Part shown: positions 1 through 7,456 of the stretch, piece after piece | Position numbering within the stretch: position 1 is the stretch's first letter | Layout of the letters: the number at the start of each line of letters is the position of its first letter | Assembly: GCA_030825115.1 (NCBI GenBank) | Contig: JAPJQL010000054.1 | Location: forward strand, 1 to 17,584 | Length of the DNA stretch: 17,584 bases | Reading direction: 5' to 3' | Origin: Lachnospiraceae bacterium | GTDB lineage: Bacteria > Bacillota > Clostridia > Lachnospirales > Lachnospiraceae | Made by a program: the position numbers and the translations under genes | Notes under the pieces: model-generated | Told to the model about the DNA's origin: nothing | Database searches by the model: none | Seen by the model: the letters and a program-made list of their open reading frames with translations, nothing else

Positions 1-59
1 CAACTGCAGGGAAATGATACTTTGTGTTCAGGCGCATGCATGCTTCGCTGAATGGAATT

Positions 60-88
60 ATTATACTATAGAAAAATCCGGGGTTCAA
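60..88 (-). promoter_or_regulatory. Leftward sigma-A-type promoter at the window edge
   Basis: Read on the minus strand there is a TTGAAC -35 box (83-88), a 17-base spacer and a perfect TATAAT -10 box (60-65). Transcription would start near 53 and run out of the window to the left, so it should serve a gene that is not visible here. No start codon with a good ribosome binding site is seen in the remaining 50 bases. The call rests only on box match and spacing. Confidence 0.5.
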
Positions 89-110
89 GTACTTTTCAAC
101 TGCCAGACCA

Positions 111-139
111 TAGAAATCTCCCATTCTTCATGATACAAT
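111..139 (+). promoter_or_regulatory. Probable promoter of the secreted-protein gene
   Basis: TAGAAA (111-116, four of six matches to TTGACA), a 17-base spacer and TACAAT (134-139), preceded by TGA as an extended -10. It lies about 50 bases before the start codon at 190. It is divergent from the leftward promoter at 60-88. Moderate support. Confidence 0.45.
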
Positions 140-189
140 GAATCTAACGACAATACAGAAAACAAAAGCTCATGAATAAGGAGACGATT

Positions 190-843
190 ATGAAAACGAT
201 AAAATACGTTATCTGCTTTGCAGGAATTGTCACTCTATTAAGCACCGGGAGTGCGCTGGCCCAGTCTCCGGTCCTTACAACCCCCGCAAGCCAAACTGAG
301 GAAACATACGGTCCCGGCATAGAAACAGACCAGACAGAAACCATCCGCATCCAGGCCATTGTAAAAGCCGTAGAATCTGACAAAATTTTGGTTGAAAGCC
401 AGTCTGAAGAAATCTATTCTGGAGAAATCCTGTTAAATACTTCTATCTTTGACACCAGGTTTGTAAATGGGGAAACTGGTTATCAGGCAGAGCCTGCCGC
501 CATTCAGACCGGAGATATTCTCTATGCGGATATCCGTACCGAGATGACAAAAAGCATTCCGCCCCAGACCACCGCCGAGATTATCATCTGCGGTATGCCA
601 AAAGGCAGCAGCGCTCCGGATTATATTCTGACAGACTCCTTTACGTGGCAGGAAGATGAAAGCTGGATTCTAACTGATTCGACGGGCACTGTTTACCAGA
701 TTCCCAAGGACTGTCCGGTCATGTCCTACAGCAGGAACGAACTCTCCTCTTTCCGCATCATTTCGAAATCCGTGAAACTGCTGGTCTGGCTGGATGAAGA
801 GAATAACGTGCAGAGGATCGTCAAGCTTCCGGACAGATGGTAA
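190..843 (+). CDS. Secreted protein of unknown function
   Basis: A 217-aa protein I do not recognise. The first 25 residues form a signal peptide: MKTIKY, a hydrophobic core (VICFAGIVTLL) and a likely cleavage after ALA (SALAQS). The protein should therefore be exported; there is no lipobox cysteine. The mature part is acidic, without cysteine pairs or further membrane segments. From about residue 45 it looks like a small beta-rich domain (IQAIVKAVESDKILVES), followed by a second region (residues 140-210) in short strands. I chose the ATG at 190, not 172, because AAGGAG (178-183) sits six bases before it and the signal peptide then begins correctly. It appears monocistronic, with its own promoter and a terminator after its stop codon. 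Function unknown. Confidence 0.75.
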   Translation: MKTIKYVICFAGIVTLLSTGSALAQSPVLTTPASQTEETYGPGIETDQTETIRIQAIVKAVESDKILVESQSEEIYSGEILLNTSIFDTRFVNGETGYQAEPAAIQTGDILYADIRTEMTKSIPPQTTAEIIICGMPKGSSAPDYILTDSFTWQEDESWILTDSTGTVYQIPKDCPVMSYSRNELSSFRIISKSVKLLVWLDEENNVQRIVKLPDRW

Positions 844-868
844 CAATACGCATCCAGGACATACCGCC

Positions 869-902
869 GGCAGCAGACAAGTCTACGGATTTGTCTGCTG
901 CC
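869..902. terminator. Hairpin between convergent genes
   Basis: A perfect 12-bp stem, GGCAGCAGACAA (869-880) with TTGTCTGCTGCC (891-902), and a 10-base loop. It lies between the stop of the secreted-protein gene and the convergent amidohydrolase stop at 932. The T-tract on the plus strand is short (CTTTC), so it is a weak canonical terminator. Its location and stem strength still make a terminator, perhaps two-way, the best explanation. Confidence 0.55.
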
Positions 903-931
903 CTTTCAACAGTCCAGCCTCCTTCAAAAAC

Positions 932-2263
932 TCAACACCAACTCTCCGCCTTCCCAAAAAACGGATGTCCCCCCATCACCTTCCCGGTCTCATAAAGCAC
1001 CTTCTCTTCATCGACCGTCAAAAGCTCCCGGTTTTTCATCACCAGCTTCCCATGAATGATGGAATGGCACACATCTGCGCCGGAAACGCTTTCTACCAGA
1101 GAATTTACCAGGCTTCCCGTTCCCATCAGATGAGGCTGATCCAGGTTGATTCCGATCAGGTCAGCCAGACAGCCCTCCTCAATCCGCCCCAGATTCTCCG
1201 TCATCAGCGCTCTTGCTCCGCCATCTGCCGCCATCGAAAGCAGCGTCCTTGCAGGCATGATCTGAGGATTCCCGCTTCCCGTTCCACGTGTCACATTCAT
1301 CACGCACCGGAAGGTCCTCATCTCCCGGAACAAGTCCAGCCCTCCATGACCCGCTCCATCCGAACCAAACGCCACCGGAATCCCTGCGCCAAGCAGCCGC
1401 GGCGTCGGAGGCACTCCTTTCCCGCAATTGCTGAACGGACAATGCACTGCTCTGACACGGTGCTTCGCCATGATTTCAATTTCCGCCTCAGAAAGCATAA
1501 TACAGTGAGCCGCCACAAACCGATCCGTCAAAGCCCCGATCTGTTCCAGATATTCAAAAGGACGCACCTGATACCGCTCCATAAAGTCCATGATCTCGCT
1601 GGCATATTCATTCATATGGCACTCCGCCGCTATCCCTTTTTCCTTTGCCGCCAGCAAAACAGAACGGAACAATTCCTCTGTACATGCAGTTAAGGATGTC
1701 ACGGAATAATACACCTGAATCAGACCGCCCTTCCCGTGATAATCCCGGTACAGCCGCTCCAGCCGGGGAAGCCCCTCCTTTGTCTCCACCCGCAGACCGT
1801 CCGGTACCTTTGCCCCGTCCGTCGTCTGCCAGGTCAGCGCGCTGCGCATCCCCATCTTCAGATATTCCTCCGCTGCCGCTTCCACATGCGGACCCCCCGC
1901 ATCCACAAACGATGTCGTCCCGTTCTTTATCATCTCAGCCCCCGCAAGCCGGGCGCTGAGCGCCATCGTCTCCTCCGTCAGCGACGCCTCAAACGGCACG
2001 TTGATCCGCTTCCAGATCACCGGTTTTTCATCCAGCAGGCTCCCTTTTAAAAATTGCTGGCTGGTATGGACATGGGCGTCTGTTAGTCCCGGCATCCACA
2101 AAATATGGCTGTCGTCCATCACGGTTTTTGCCTCATACTGCCCCTCTCCGTCTCCCGTTTCCACAATCTTGGAATCTTTTATTGCAATAAACTGATTTGA
2201 CGAAACCGTCATATCCGGCTTCAGTACCCGTGCATTTTTGATTAAAATATCGCAAACCTTCAT
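932..2263 (-). CDS. Amidohydrolase/deaminase, SsnA/MtaD/AtzA-like
   Basis: A 443-aa metal-dependent hydrolase of the amidohydrolase superfamily, cytosolic (no signal peptide). The active-site set is present in order: HVH (H64, H66), H216 in ECHMNE with E219, H253 in AAHC, H274 in VHCPFSN and D302 in FGSDGAG. This is the pattern of the S-adenosylhomocysteine/methylthioadenosine deaminase and chlorohydrolase group, so hydrolytic deamination of a purine-like or triazine-like ring is the likely chemistry. The substrate cannot be told from sequence. Length is normal for the family. The start ATG at 2263 has GGGGGAAG just upstream. The gene is convergent with the secreted-protein gene and divergent from asnA; no partner gene suggests a pathway. 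Confidence 0.85.
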   Translation of the reverse strand: MKVCDILIKNARVLKPDMTVSSNQFIAIKDSKIVETGDGEGQYEAKTVMDDSHILWMPGLTDAHVHTSQQFLKGSLLDEKPVIWKRINVPFEASLTEETMALSARLAGAEMIKNGTTSFVDAGGPHVEAAAEEYLKMGMRSALTWQTTDGAKVPDGLRVETKEGLPRLERLYRDYHGKGGLIQVYYSVTSLTACTEELFRSVLLAAKEKGIAAECHMNEYASEIMDFMERYQVRPFEYLEQIGALTDRFVAAHCIMLSEAEIEIMAKHRVRAVHCPFSNCGKGVPPTPRLLGAGIPVAFGSDGAGHGGLDLFREMRTFRCVMNVTRGTGSGNPQIMPARTLLSMAADGGARALMTENLGRIEEGCLADLIGINLDQPHLMGTGSLVNSLVESVSGADVCHSIIHGKLVMKNRELLTVDEEKVLYETGKVMGGHPFFGKAESWC

Positions 2264-2374
2264 GTATTTCTTCCCCCGTTCCTAATATATTACTATAAAT
2301 CCATTATAAAAAAGAGAAGGTTTCAATAAAAGGACAGATGGGCGTTTTCCGCCTGTTTTTACGTAATTAAGGGC

Positions 2375-2403
2375 TTTTAACCGATTCACAAACATGATAT
2401 AAT
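2375..2403 (+). promoter_or_regulatory. Promoter of asnA
   Basis: A perfect TATAAT (2398-2403) with an extended TGA in front, and a weak TTTTAA -35 (2375-2380) at a 17-base spacing. The start codon of asnA follows 37 bases later, so the leader is short and leaves no room for a T-box or other riboswitch. Confidence 0.65.
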
Positions 2404-2440
2404 GGTACAATGTTTTAAATTCTAAAAAAGGGGAATTATC

Positions 2441-3448
2441 ATGGAACTAATATTACCTGAGAACTACGACCCGGTCCTGACTGTCCGTGAGACGCAGGAG
2501 GCAATCAAATACATACGCGACACCTTCCAGAAAGAATTTGGAAAAGAGATGAATTTAGAGCGGATCTCCGCTCCCTTATTCGTTCCAAAGAGCAGCGGCC
2601 TCAACGACAACTTAAACGGCATCGAGCGCCCCGTCTCCTTCGATATGATGGCAATCCCCGGAGAAGACATCGAAGTTGTCCAGTCCCTTGCAAAATGGAA
2701 GCGCCTCGCCCTCCGCGAATACGGATTCCAGCCGGGAGAAGGCTTATACACCAATATGAACGCTATCCGCCGCGACGAAGAACTTGACAACCTCCATTCC
2801 TGCTATGTAGACCAGTGGGACTGGGAAAAAGTCATCACCAAAGAAGAGCGGACAGAAGAGACATTAAAGGACACGGTCCGCACCATCTTTAAAATCATCA
2901 AACACATGCAGCACGAGGTCTGGTACAAATACCCGGACGCAGTGCGCCATCTTCCAAAAGAAGTAACGTTCATCACCTCCCAGGAGCTGGAAGACCGCTA
3001 CCCGGACCTGTCTCCAAAAGAGAGGGAAAATGCCGTCACCAAAGAATACGGCTGTGTCTTCCTGATGAAGATTGGTGACAAGCTGGCAAGCGGCGAGCCC
3101 CATGACGGACGCGCGCCGGACTATGACGACTGGCAGCTCAACGGCGATATTCTGTTCTGGTTCGACTACTTAAACTGCGCTCTGGAGATTTCCAGCATGG
3201 GAATCCGTGTAGACGAAAACTCCCTGGATGAGCAGTTAAAGAAATCCGGCTGTGATGACCGCAGAACCCTGCCTTATCACAAGATGCTGCTGAACGGTGA
3301 ACTTCCCTATACCATCGGTGGCGGAATCGGTCAGTCACGCCTGTGCATGCTGCTCTTAAACCGCGCCCATGTCGGCGAGGTACAGGCAAGCATCTGGCCG
3401 GAAGAGATGCGATCCATATGCCGGGAACATAAAATCTTTTTATTGTAA
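2441..3448 (+). CDS. asnA: Aspartate--ammonia ligase (asparagine synthetase A)
   Basis: A 335-aa protein matching AsnA along its whole length; the family is usually about 330 aa. It makes asparagine from aspartate, ammonia and ATP in the cytosol and is related to class II aminoacyl-tRNA synthetases. Recognisable family segments are the N-terminal VRETQEAIKYIRDTF, the LNGIERPVSFD segment (about residues 59-69), the YTNMNAIRRDE segment, the HSCYVDQWDWEK segment that follows it, and the C-terminal GGGIGQSRLCMLLL of class II folds. The start at 2441 has AAGGGG upstream. It has its own promoter. No terminator is visible after the stop; the next promoter begins only 17 bases later, so some transcripts may run into the hydrogenase leader. 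Confidence 0.95.
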   Translation: MELILPENYDPVLTVRETQEAIKYIRDTFQKEFGKEMNLERISAPLFVPKSSGLNDNLNGIERPVSFDMMAIPGEDIEVVQSLAKWKRLALREYGFQPGEGLYTNMNAIRRDEELDNLHSCYVDQWDWEKVITKEERTEETLKDTVRTIFKIIKHMQHEVWYKYPDAVRHLPKEVTFITSQELEDRYPDLSPKERENAVTKEYGCVFLMKIGDKLASGEPHDGRAPDYDDWQLNGDILFWFDYLNCALEISSMGIRVDENSLDEQLKKSGCDDRRTLPYHKMLLNGELPYTIGGGIGQSRLCMLLLNRAHVGEVQASIWPEEMRSICREHKIFLL

Positions 3449-3464
3449 CCCCAAAAATTGTATC

Positions 3465-3494
3465 TTGACAAATACAATCCTGATATGCTATCAT
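3465..3494 (+). promoter_or_regulatory. Strong promoter upstream of the hyd leader
   Basis: A perfect TTGACA (3465-3470), an 18-base spacer and TATCAT (3489-3494) preceded by TGC as an extended -10. It is one of the best-matching promoters in the window. Transcription should start near 3501 and give a leader of about 230 bases before hydC, containing a short reading frame and a terminator. Confidence 0.65.
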
Positions 3495-3558
3495 CAGAAA
3501 CATAAATTATTTTTTGTTGCCTTAAATTTTTTTAGATGATAATTCGGGGGTTCATTCT

Positions 3559-3666
3559 ATGAAAATTCAGGTTTTGCGGCATTATAAGCGATATCGAAAA
3601 CGAGCATATCTAAAAAAAGTTTGTAAAGATTATACAGGGACCATTTTCGCGGGAGCGGCCATTTAG
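3559..3666 (+). CDS. 35-codon leader reading frame, cationic peptide
   Basis: A short ATG-to-TAG frame with a GGGGG-rich site (3546-3550) eight bases before the start. It encodes 35 residues: a strongly basic first half (RHYKRYRKRAYLKK, with CGA and CGG arginine codons) and an uncharged end (GTIFAGAAI). It lies between a strong promoter and the hydC gene, and its TAG (3664-3666) falls at the loop of the intrinsic terminator at 3649-3683. That arrangement fits a translated leader peptide controlling the terminator, but a small cationic protein or a chance frame inside a small RNA is also possible. I do not recognise a family. Confidence 0.4.
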   Translation: MKIQVLRHYKRYRKRAYLKKVCKDYTGTIFAGAAI

Positions 3667-3686
3667 GCCGCCCCCGCTTTTTCTTT
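3649..3686 (+). terminator. Strong intrinsic terminator before hydC
   Basis: GCGGGAGCGGCC (3649-3660) pairs with GGCCGCCCCCGC (3666-3677) with a single mismatch and a 5-base loop, followed by TTTTTCTTT. It sits 48 bases before the hydC start, downstream of a strong promoter and the short reading frame. It either ends a small RNA or acts as an attenuator for the hydrogenase operon. I see no clear competing antiterminator stem upstream. Confidence 0.8.
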
Positions 3687-3733
3687 GTATAATTTTTCAC
3701 AATAAACAAGCAAAAAAGAGGAGGTATTTATCT

Positions 3734-4249
3734 ATGGGCGAAAACACACCGACATGCTGCTGCGGCTGTGACCACAGCGAAGCAGCCCTGCTGAAGCGGA
3801 TTGGGGAGCTTGCAGCAGAGTACAGAGGAAAAGAGGGAAGCCTGATTCAGGTGCTCCACATGGCACAGGGCCTTTACGGCTATCTGCCTCTGGAGGTTCA
3901 GGAGGTCATTGCAGACAGCCTGGACATCCCGCTGGCAGAGGTATCCGGGGTAGTCACATTCTACTCCTTCTTCTCCACACAGCCGCGTGGAAAACACACC
4001 ATCCGGGTCTGCCTCGGCACAGCCTGCTACGTGCGCGGCGGAAAAAAGATCGTGGAACGTTTAAAAGAGCTTCTGGAGGTAGAAGTCGGAGAGACCACAA
4101 AGGACCGGATCTTTACCTTTGAGGTAGCCCGCTGTATCGGTTCCTGCGGTCTGGCTCCCGCCATGTCCATCGACGAACAGGTATATAAACAGGTAAATCC
4201 CGATAAACTGGAACAGATTCTAAAACGCTACTATGAGGAGGAGGAATAA
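3734..4249 (+). CDS. hydC: NuoE-like [2Fe-2S] subunit of electron-bifurcating hydrogenase (HydC)
   Basis: A 171-aa protein of the NuoE/HydC 24-kDa family: an N-terminal helical part and a thioredoxin-like [2Fe-2S] domain. The four cluster cysteines are visible as C93-x4-C98 (RVCLGTACYVRGG) and C134-x3-C138 (ARCIGSCGLAP). In HydABC-type hydrogenases this subunit docks on the NuoF-like subunit and takes part in electron transfer around the FMN. An unusual feature is a cysteine cluster at the very N-terminus (C8, C9, C10, C12), outside the known cluster ligands. The ribosome binding site GAGGAGG lies upstream (3719-3725). The stop codon is separated from the next start by one base, so translation with the HydB fusion is probably coupled. 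The gene could also be called nuoE; hydC follows from the operon. Confidence 0.9.
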   Translation: MGENTPTCCCGCDHSEAALLKRIGELAAEYRGKEGSLIQVLHMAQGLYGYLPLEVQEVIADSLDIPLAEVSGVVTFYSFFSTQPRGKHTIRVCLGTACYVRGGKKIVERLKELLEVEVGETTKDRIFTFEVARCIGSCGLAPAMSIDEQVYKQVNPDKLEQILKRYYEEEE

Positions 4250-4250
4250 C

Positions 4251-7200
4251 ATGAGCGGAATAAATGAGACACCCACACAGGTTTATCAGGTGAAAAATAC
4301 TGCCGACCTGACTATCATCAAAGAAGAATATCTGTCCCGCCGCAGTCAGCATAAACGCCATGTCCTGGTATGCGGAGGCGCAGGCTGTATCTCCTCCCAC
4401 TGTCAGGAGGTAAAAGACGCCCTGTACGAGGCAGTCAGAACCTATCAGCTGGAAAAAGAGGTAGAAATTCTCGTAACCGGATGTATGGGCACCTGCGCGC
4501 TCGGTCCCGTTATCCTTGTTCAACCTGACGGTGTCTTTTACACCGAAATGACACCGGAAAAGGCAGAAACCATCGTGCTCAAACACCTGCTCGGCAATCA
4601 AATCTGTGAGCAGTATACATATTTTGACGAAGATATGGGCATCCATGTCCCTAAAATGGAAAATATCAGTTTTTTTGAAGGTCAGGTACGCATTGCCCTG
4701 AGAAACTGTGGTCAGATGGAGTACGCATCCCTGGGCGCCTATATCGCCAGAGACGGATATGCAGCTCTCGCCAGGGCACTTCAAAGCATGAATCCGGAGG
4801 ACGTTGTAAATACCATCAAGGACTCCGGTCTGCGAGGCCGCGGCGGCGCAGGCTTCCCTACCGGCATTAAATGGGAAGCAGGTTTAAAAGCCGTATCCGC
4901 CGACGGACGCAAATTTATCGTCTGCAATGCAGATGAAGGCGATCCGGGCGCTTTTATGGACCGCAGCCTTTTGGAAGGCGACCCGCACAGTATTATCGAA
5001 GGCATGATGCTGGGCGGCTACGCGATCGGCGCATCCAAAGGCTATGTCTATGTCCGTGCAGAATATCCCATTGCGGTAGAACGTCTGGGCAACGCAATCG
5101 ACCAGGCCCGCCATGCCGGAATTTTAGGCTCCAATATCCTCGGCAGTGATTTTTCATTTGACCTGGAAATCCGGATCGGCGCCGGAGCATTTGTCTGCGG
5201 CGAGGAAACCGCCCTGTTGGCATCCGTCGAAGGAAAACGGGGTGAGCCGCAGCAGAAACCTCCGTTCCCGTTTGAAAAAGGACTATTTGAAAGCCCCACT
5301 ATCATCAATAACGTGGAGACCCTGGCCAATATTGCCCCCATCGTATTACATGGTTCGGAGTGGTTCCGCCAGTTCGGCACGGAAAAGAGTGCCGGAACCA
5401 AAGTATTCGCCCTTGCGGGCAATATCGTCAACTCCGGTATCATCGAAGTTCCCATGGGAACCATCCTGGGAGATATTGTCTACAAAATCGGCGGCGGCAT
5501 CATTGGCGGACGGCAATTTAAAGCGATCCAGTCCGGCGGTCCTTCCGGCGGCTGCCTTACCAGGGAACATTTAAATACCCCCGTAGACTATGAATCCCTG
5601 GCAAAGCTGGGCGCCATCATGGGTTCCGGCGGCCTGATCGTCATGAATGAAGACACCTGTATGGTAGATACCGCCAGGTATTTTATGGATTTTATCTGTG
5701 ATGAATCCTGTGGAAAATGCCTCCCCTGCCGCAACGGCACGACGCGCATGCTGGAAATCCTGGAACGGATCACCGAAGGCAAAGGCGTTCCGGAGGATTT
5801 GGATCTGCTGGAAGAACTGGCATCCACGATCAGCCAGACTGCCATGTGCGGGCTGGGCCAGACCGCTCCCAACCCTGTCCTGTCCACCTTAAAATATTTC
5901 CGCAGTGAGTATGAGTCACACATCTACGACAAACACTGCAGCGCGGGCGTCTGTGTGGAACTCCAGTCTGCCCCCTGCCGAAACGCCTGCCCGGCAAACG
6001 TATTCATTCCGGGCTATATGGCCCTTTTGGCCGCCGGCAGGATTGAAGATGCATACCGCCTGATCCGTCAGGATAATCCGTTCCCGGCCGTATGCGGACG
6101 GATCTGTACCCATCCCTGCGAGGATCACTGCCGGAGAGCCCAGGTAGATGAGCCGATTTCCATCTGCTCCGTAAAACGCTTTATCGGCGACTACGCACTC
6201 CGTGATGAATACAACATCCCTCTGGTAGAACCGCTGCCATCCACCGGCAAACGGATCTCCGTCATCGGTGCCGGGCCATCCGGGCTGACCTGCGCTTACT
6301 ATCTGTCAAACCTGGGGCATGAAGTACATGTATACGAATCAGAATCCGTAGCTGGCGGCGTCCTGTATTGGGGCATCCCGGAATACCGCCTTCCAAAGAA
6401 CGTGCTTCAAAAGGAGATCCACGCCATCGAGATGAGCGGCGTCACCATCCATTTAAACACCCATATCGGCAGAGATATCAGCTTTGAAGACATGAAAAAA
6501 CAATCAGATGCCGTATATATTGCGGCAGGAACCCAGGTTTCCAGGCTTCTCGATATCCCGGGTGAAGATTTATCCGGCGTAGAGAGCGGAATCGGATTTC
6601 TGAAACGGATCGGGCTGGAAAAAGACCTGTCTGTCCCCATCCGTCTGGTCGTCATCGGAGGCGGAAGCACGGCAATCGATGTTGCCAGAACCGCAGTCCG
6701 GCTTGGTTCGAGGGAAGTCACCATCGTCTACCGCAGGTCGGAAAAAGAAATGCCCGCTGGAAGGGATGAGATTGAAGAGGCAATGGAAGAAGGCGTACAG
6801 ATCGTCTCCCTGGCATCCCCGCTGGAATTTGTCGGAGAAAACGGCAAATTGACAGGGGTTCATCTGATCCGCCGCCAGGAGACAGACTATGGCAGAGACG
6901 GGCGCAAACGCACCGCCCATGTACCTGGTTCTGATTTTATGATTTCCTGTGACGGCGTCGTTACGGCAATCAACCAGGATGTGGACCACCAGCTTTACAA
7001 GACGACCCACATCGGCACTGCAAAAGGCGGAAAACTGGATATCGACAGATTTACCGGACAGACCGCAGAAGCAGGTGTCTTTGCAGGCGGTGATGTCAGC
7101 CCGTGGGGAAGAAACGTGGTGATCGAAGCCATCGCAGACGGAAAGCGCGCCGCCGTAAAGATTGACCAGTATCTGGGCGGCACAGGCGAGCTGAACATGG

Positions 7201-7379
7201 GACAGTGGTTTGATATCCCTGATATCGAGATTGAAGTAACCGAGCCGCACAACCGCTATACTGCACGCTGCCTCACGACAGAAGAGCGGAAAGATAATTT
7301 CAAGGAAGTAAACTGCGGCTACCACCAGCTCGACGCAATGGCCGAATCCCTGCGCTGCCTGCACTGCGACAGGCGATAA
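4251..7379 (+). CDS. hydB: HydB/NuoF-like NADH subunit fused to a GltD-like FAD oxidoreductase
   Basis: A 1042-aa three-part protein. Residues 1-120 are a thioredoxin-like [2Fe-2S] domain (C41, C46, C78, C82). Residues about 145-545 are the NuoF/HydB core: RGRGGAGFPTG (205-215) for NADH, NADEGDPGAF for FMN, GAGAFVCGEETAL, and the [4Fe-4S] ligands C487, C490, C493 and C533. Residues about 555-1042 resemble the small subunit of glutamate synthase (GltD/NfnB-like): [4Fe-4S] cysteines (C576, C580, C615, C619, C623, C627), an FAD motif VIGAGPSG (671-678), an NAD(P) motif VIGGGSTAID (801-810) and an FAD-binding GGDV segment near the end. The usual HydB C-terminal ferredoxin domain is replaced by the GltD part just after SAGVC (564-568). 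The ATG at 4251 is preferred over the one at 4233, which is part of the AGGAGG site itself. The predicted role is NADH oxidation/reduction plus a second, perhaps NADP(H), site in one hydrogenase complex. Confidence 0.88.
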   Translation: MSGINETPTQVYQVKNTADLTIIKEEYLSRRSQHKRHVLVCGGAGCISSHCQEVKDALYEAVRTYQLEKEVEILVTGCMGTCALGPVILVQPDGVFYTEMTPEKAETIVLKHLLGNQICEQYTYFDEDMGIHVPKMENISFFEGQVRIALRNCGQMEYASLGAYIARDGYAALARALQSMNPEDVVNTIKDSGLRGRGGAGFPTGIKWEAGLKAVSADGRKFIVCNADEGDPGAFMDRSLLEGDPHSIIEGMMLGGYAIGASKGYVYVRAEYPIAVERLGNAIDQARHAGILGSNILGSDFSFDLEIRIGAGAFVCGEETALLASVEGKRGEPQQKPPFPFEKGLFESPTIINNVETLANIAPIVLHGSEWFRQFGTEKSAGTKVFALAGNIVNSGIIEVPMGTILGDIVYKIGGGIIGGRQFKAIQSGGPSGGCLTREHLNTPVDYESLAKLGAIMGSGGLIVMNEDTCMVDTARYFMDFICDESCGKCLPCRNGTTRMLEILERITEGKGVPEDLDLLEELASTISQTAMCGLGQTAPNPVLSTLKYFRSEYESHIYDKHCSAGVCVELQSAPCRNACPANVFIPGYMALLAAGRIEDAYRLIRQDNPFPAVCGRICTHPCEDHCRRAQVDEPISICSVKRFIGDYALRDEYNIPLVEPLPSTGKRISVIGAGPSGLTCAYYLSNLGHEVHVYESESVAGGVLYWGIPEYRLPKNVLQKEIHAIEMSGVTIHLNTHIGRDISFEDMKKQSDAVYIAAGTQVSRLLDIPGEDLSGVESGIGFLKRIGLEKDLSVPIRLVVIGGGSTAIDVARTAVRLGSREVTIVYRRSEKEMPAGRDEIEEAMEEGVQIVSLASPLEFVGENGKLTGVHLIRRQETDYGRDGRKRTAHVPGSDFMISCDGVVTAINQDVDHQLYKTTHIGTAKGGKLDIDRFTGQTAEAGVFAGGDVSPWGRNVVIEAIADGKRAAVKIDQYLGGTGELNMGQWFDIPDIEIEVTEPHNRYTARCLTTEERKDNFKEVNCGYHQLDAMAESLRCLHCDRR

Positions 7380-7456
7380 CCTATAGGATGATTGCGGCTG
7401 TGAGGAGAACAGCACAGCTGCCAAATGTTGACAAGACAGAGACCAGGAGGTTCTAT

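Noticed and set aside
794..1693. Plus-strand 299-aa open frame
   Set aside because: It lies antisense to the well-supported amidohydrolase gene and has a low-complexity His/Arg/Pro-rich translation without a start site.
2350..2371. GGCG/CGCC hairpin followed by T5 upstream of asnA
   Set aside because: The stem has only four or five pairs, no rightward transcript reaches it, and the asnA promoter lies downstream, so a terminator or attenuator role is not supported.
3688..3693. TATAAT as an extra promoter for hydC
   Set aside because: No -35-like hexamer exists 16-18 bases upstream; that place is the 3' arm of the terminator.
4113..4784. Minus-strand 223-aa open frame
   Set aside because: Antisense to the hydC/hydB junction, whose protein motifs are unmistakable.
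6570..7424. Minus-strand 284-aa open frame
   Set aside because: It is a shadow of the GltD part of the HydB fusion; no recognisable domain and no ribosome binding site.
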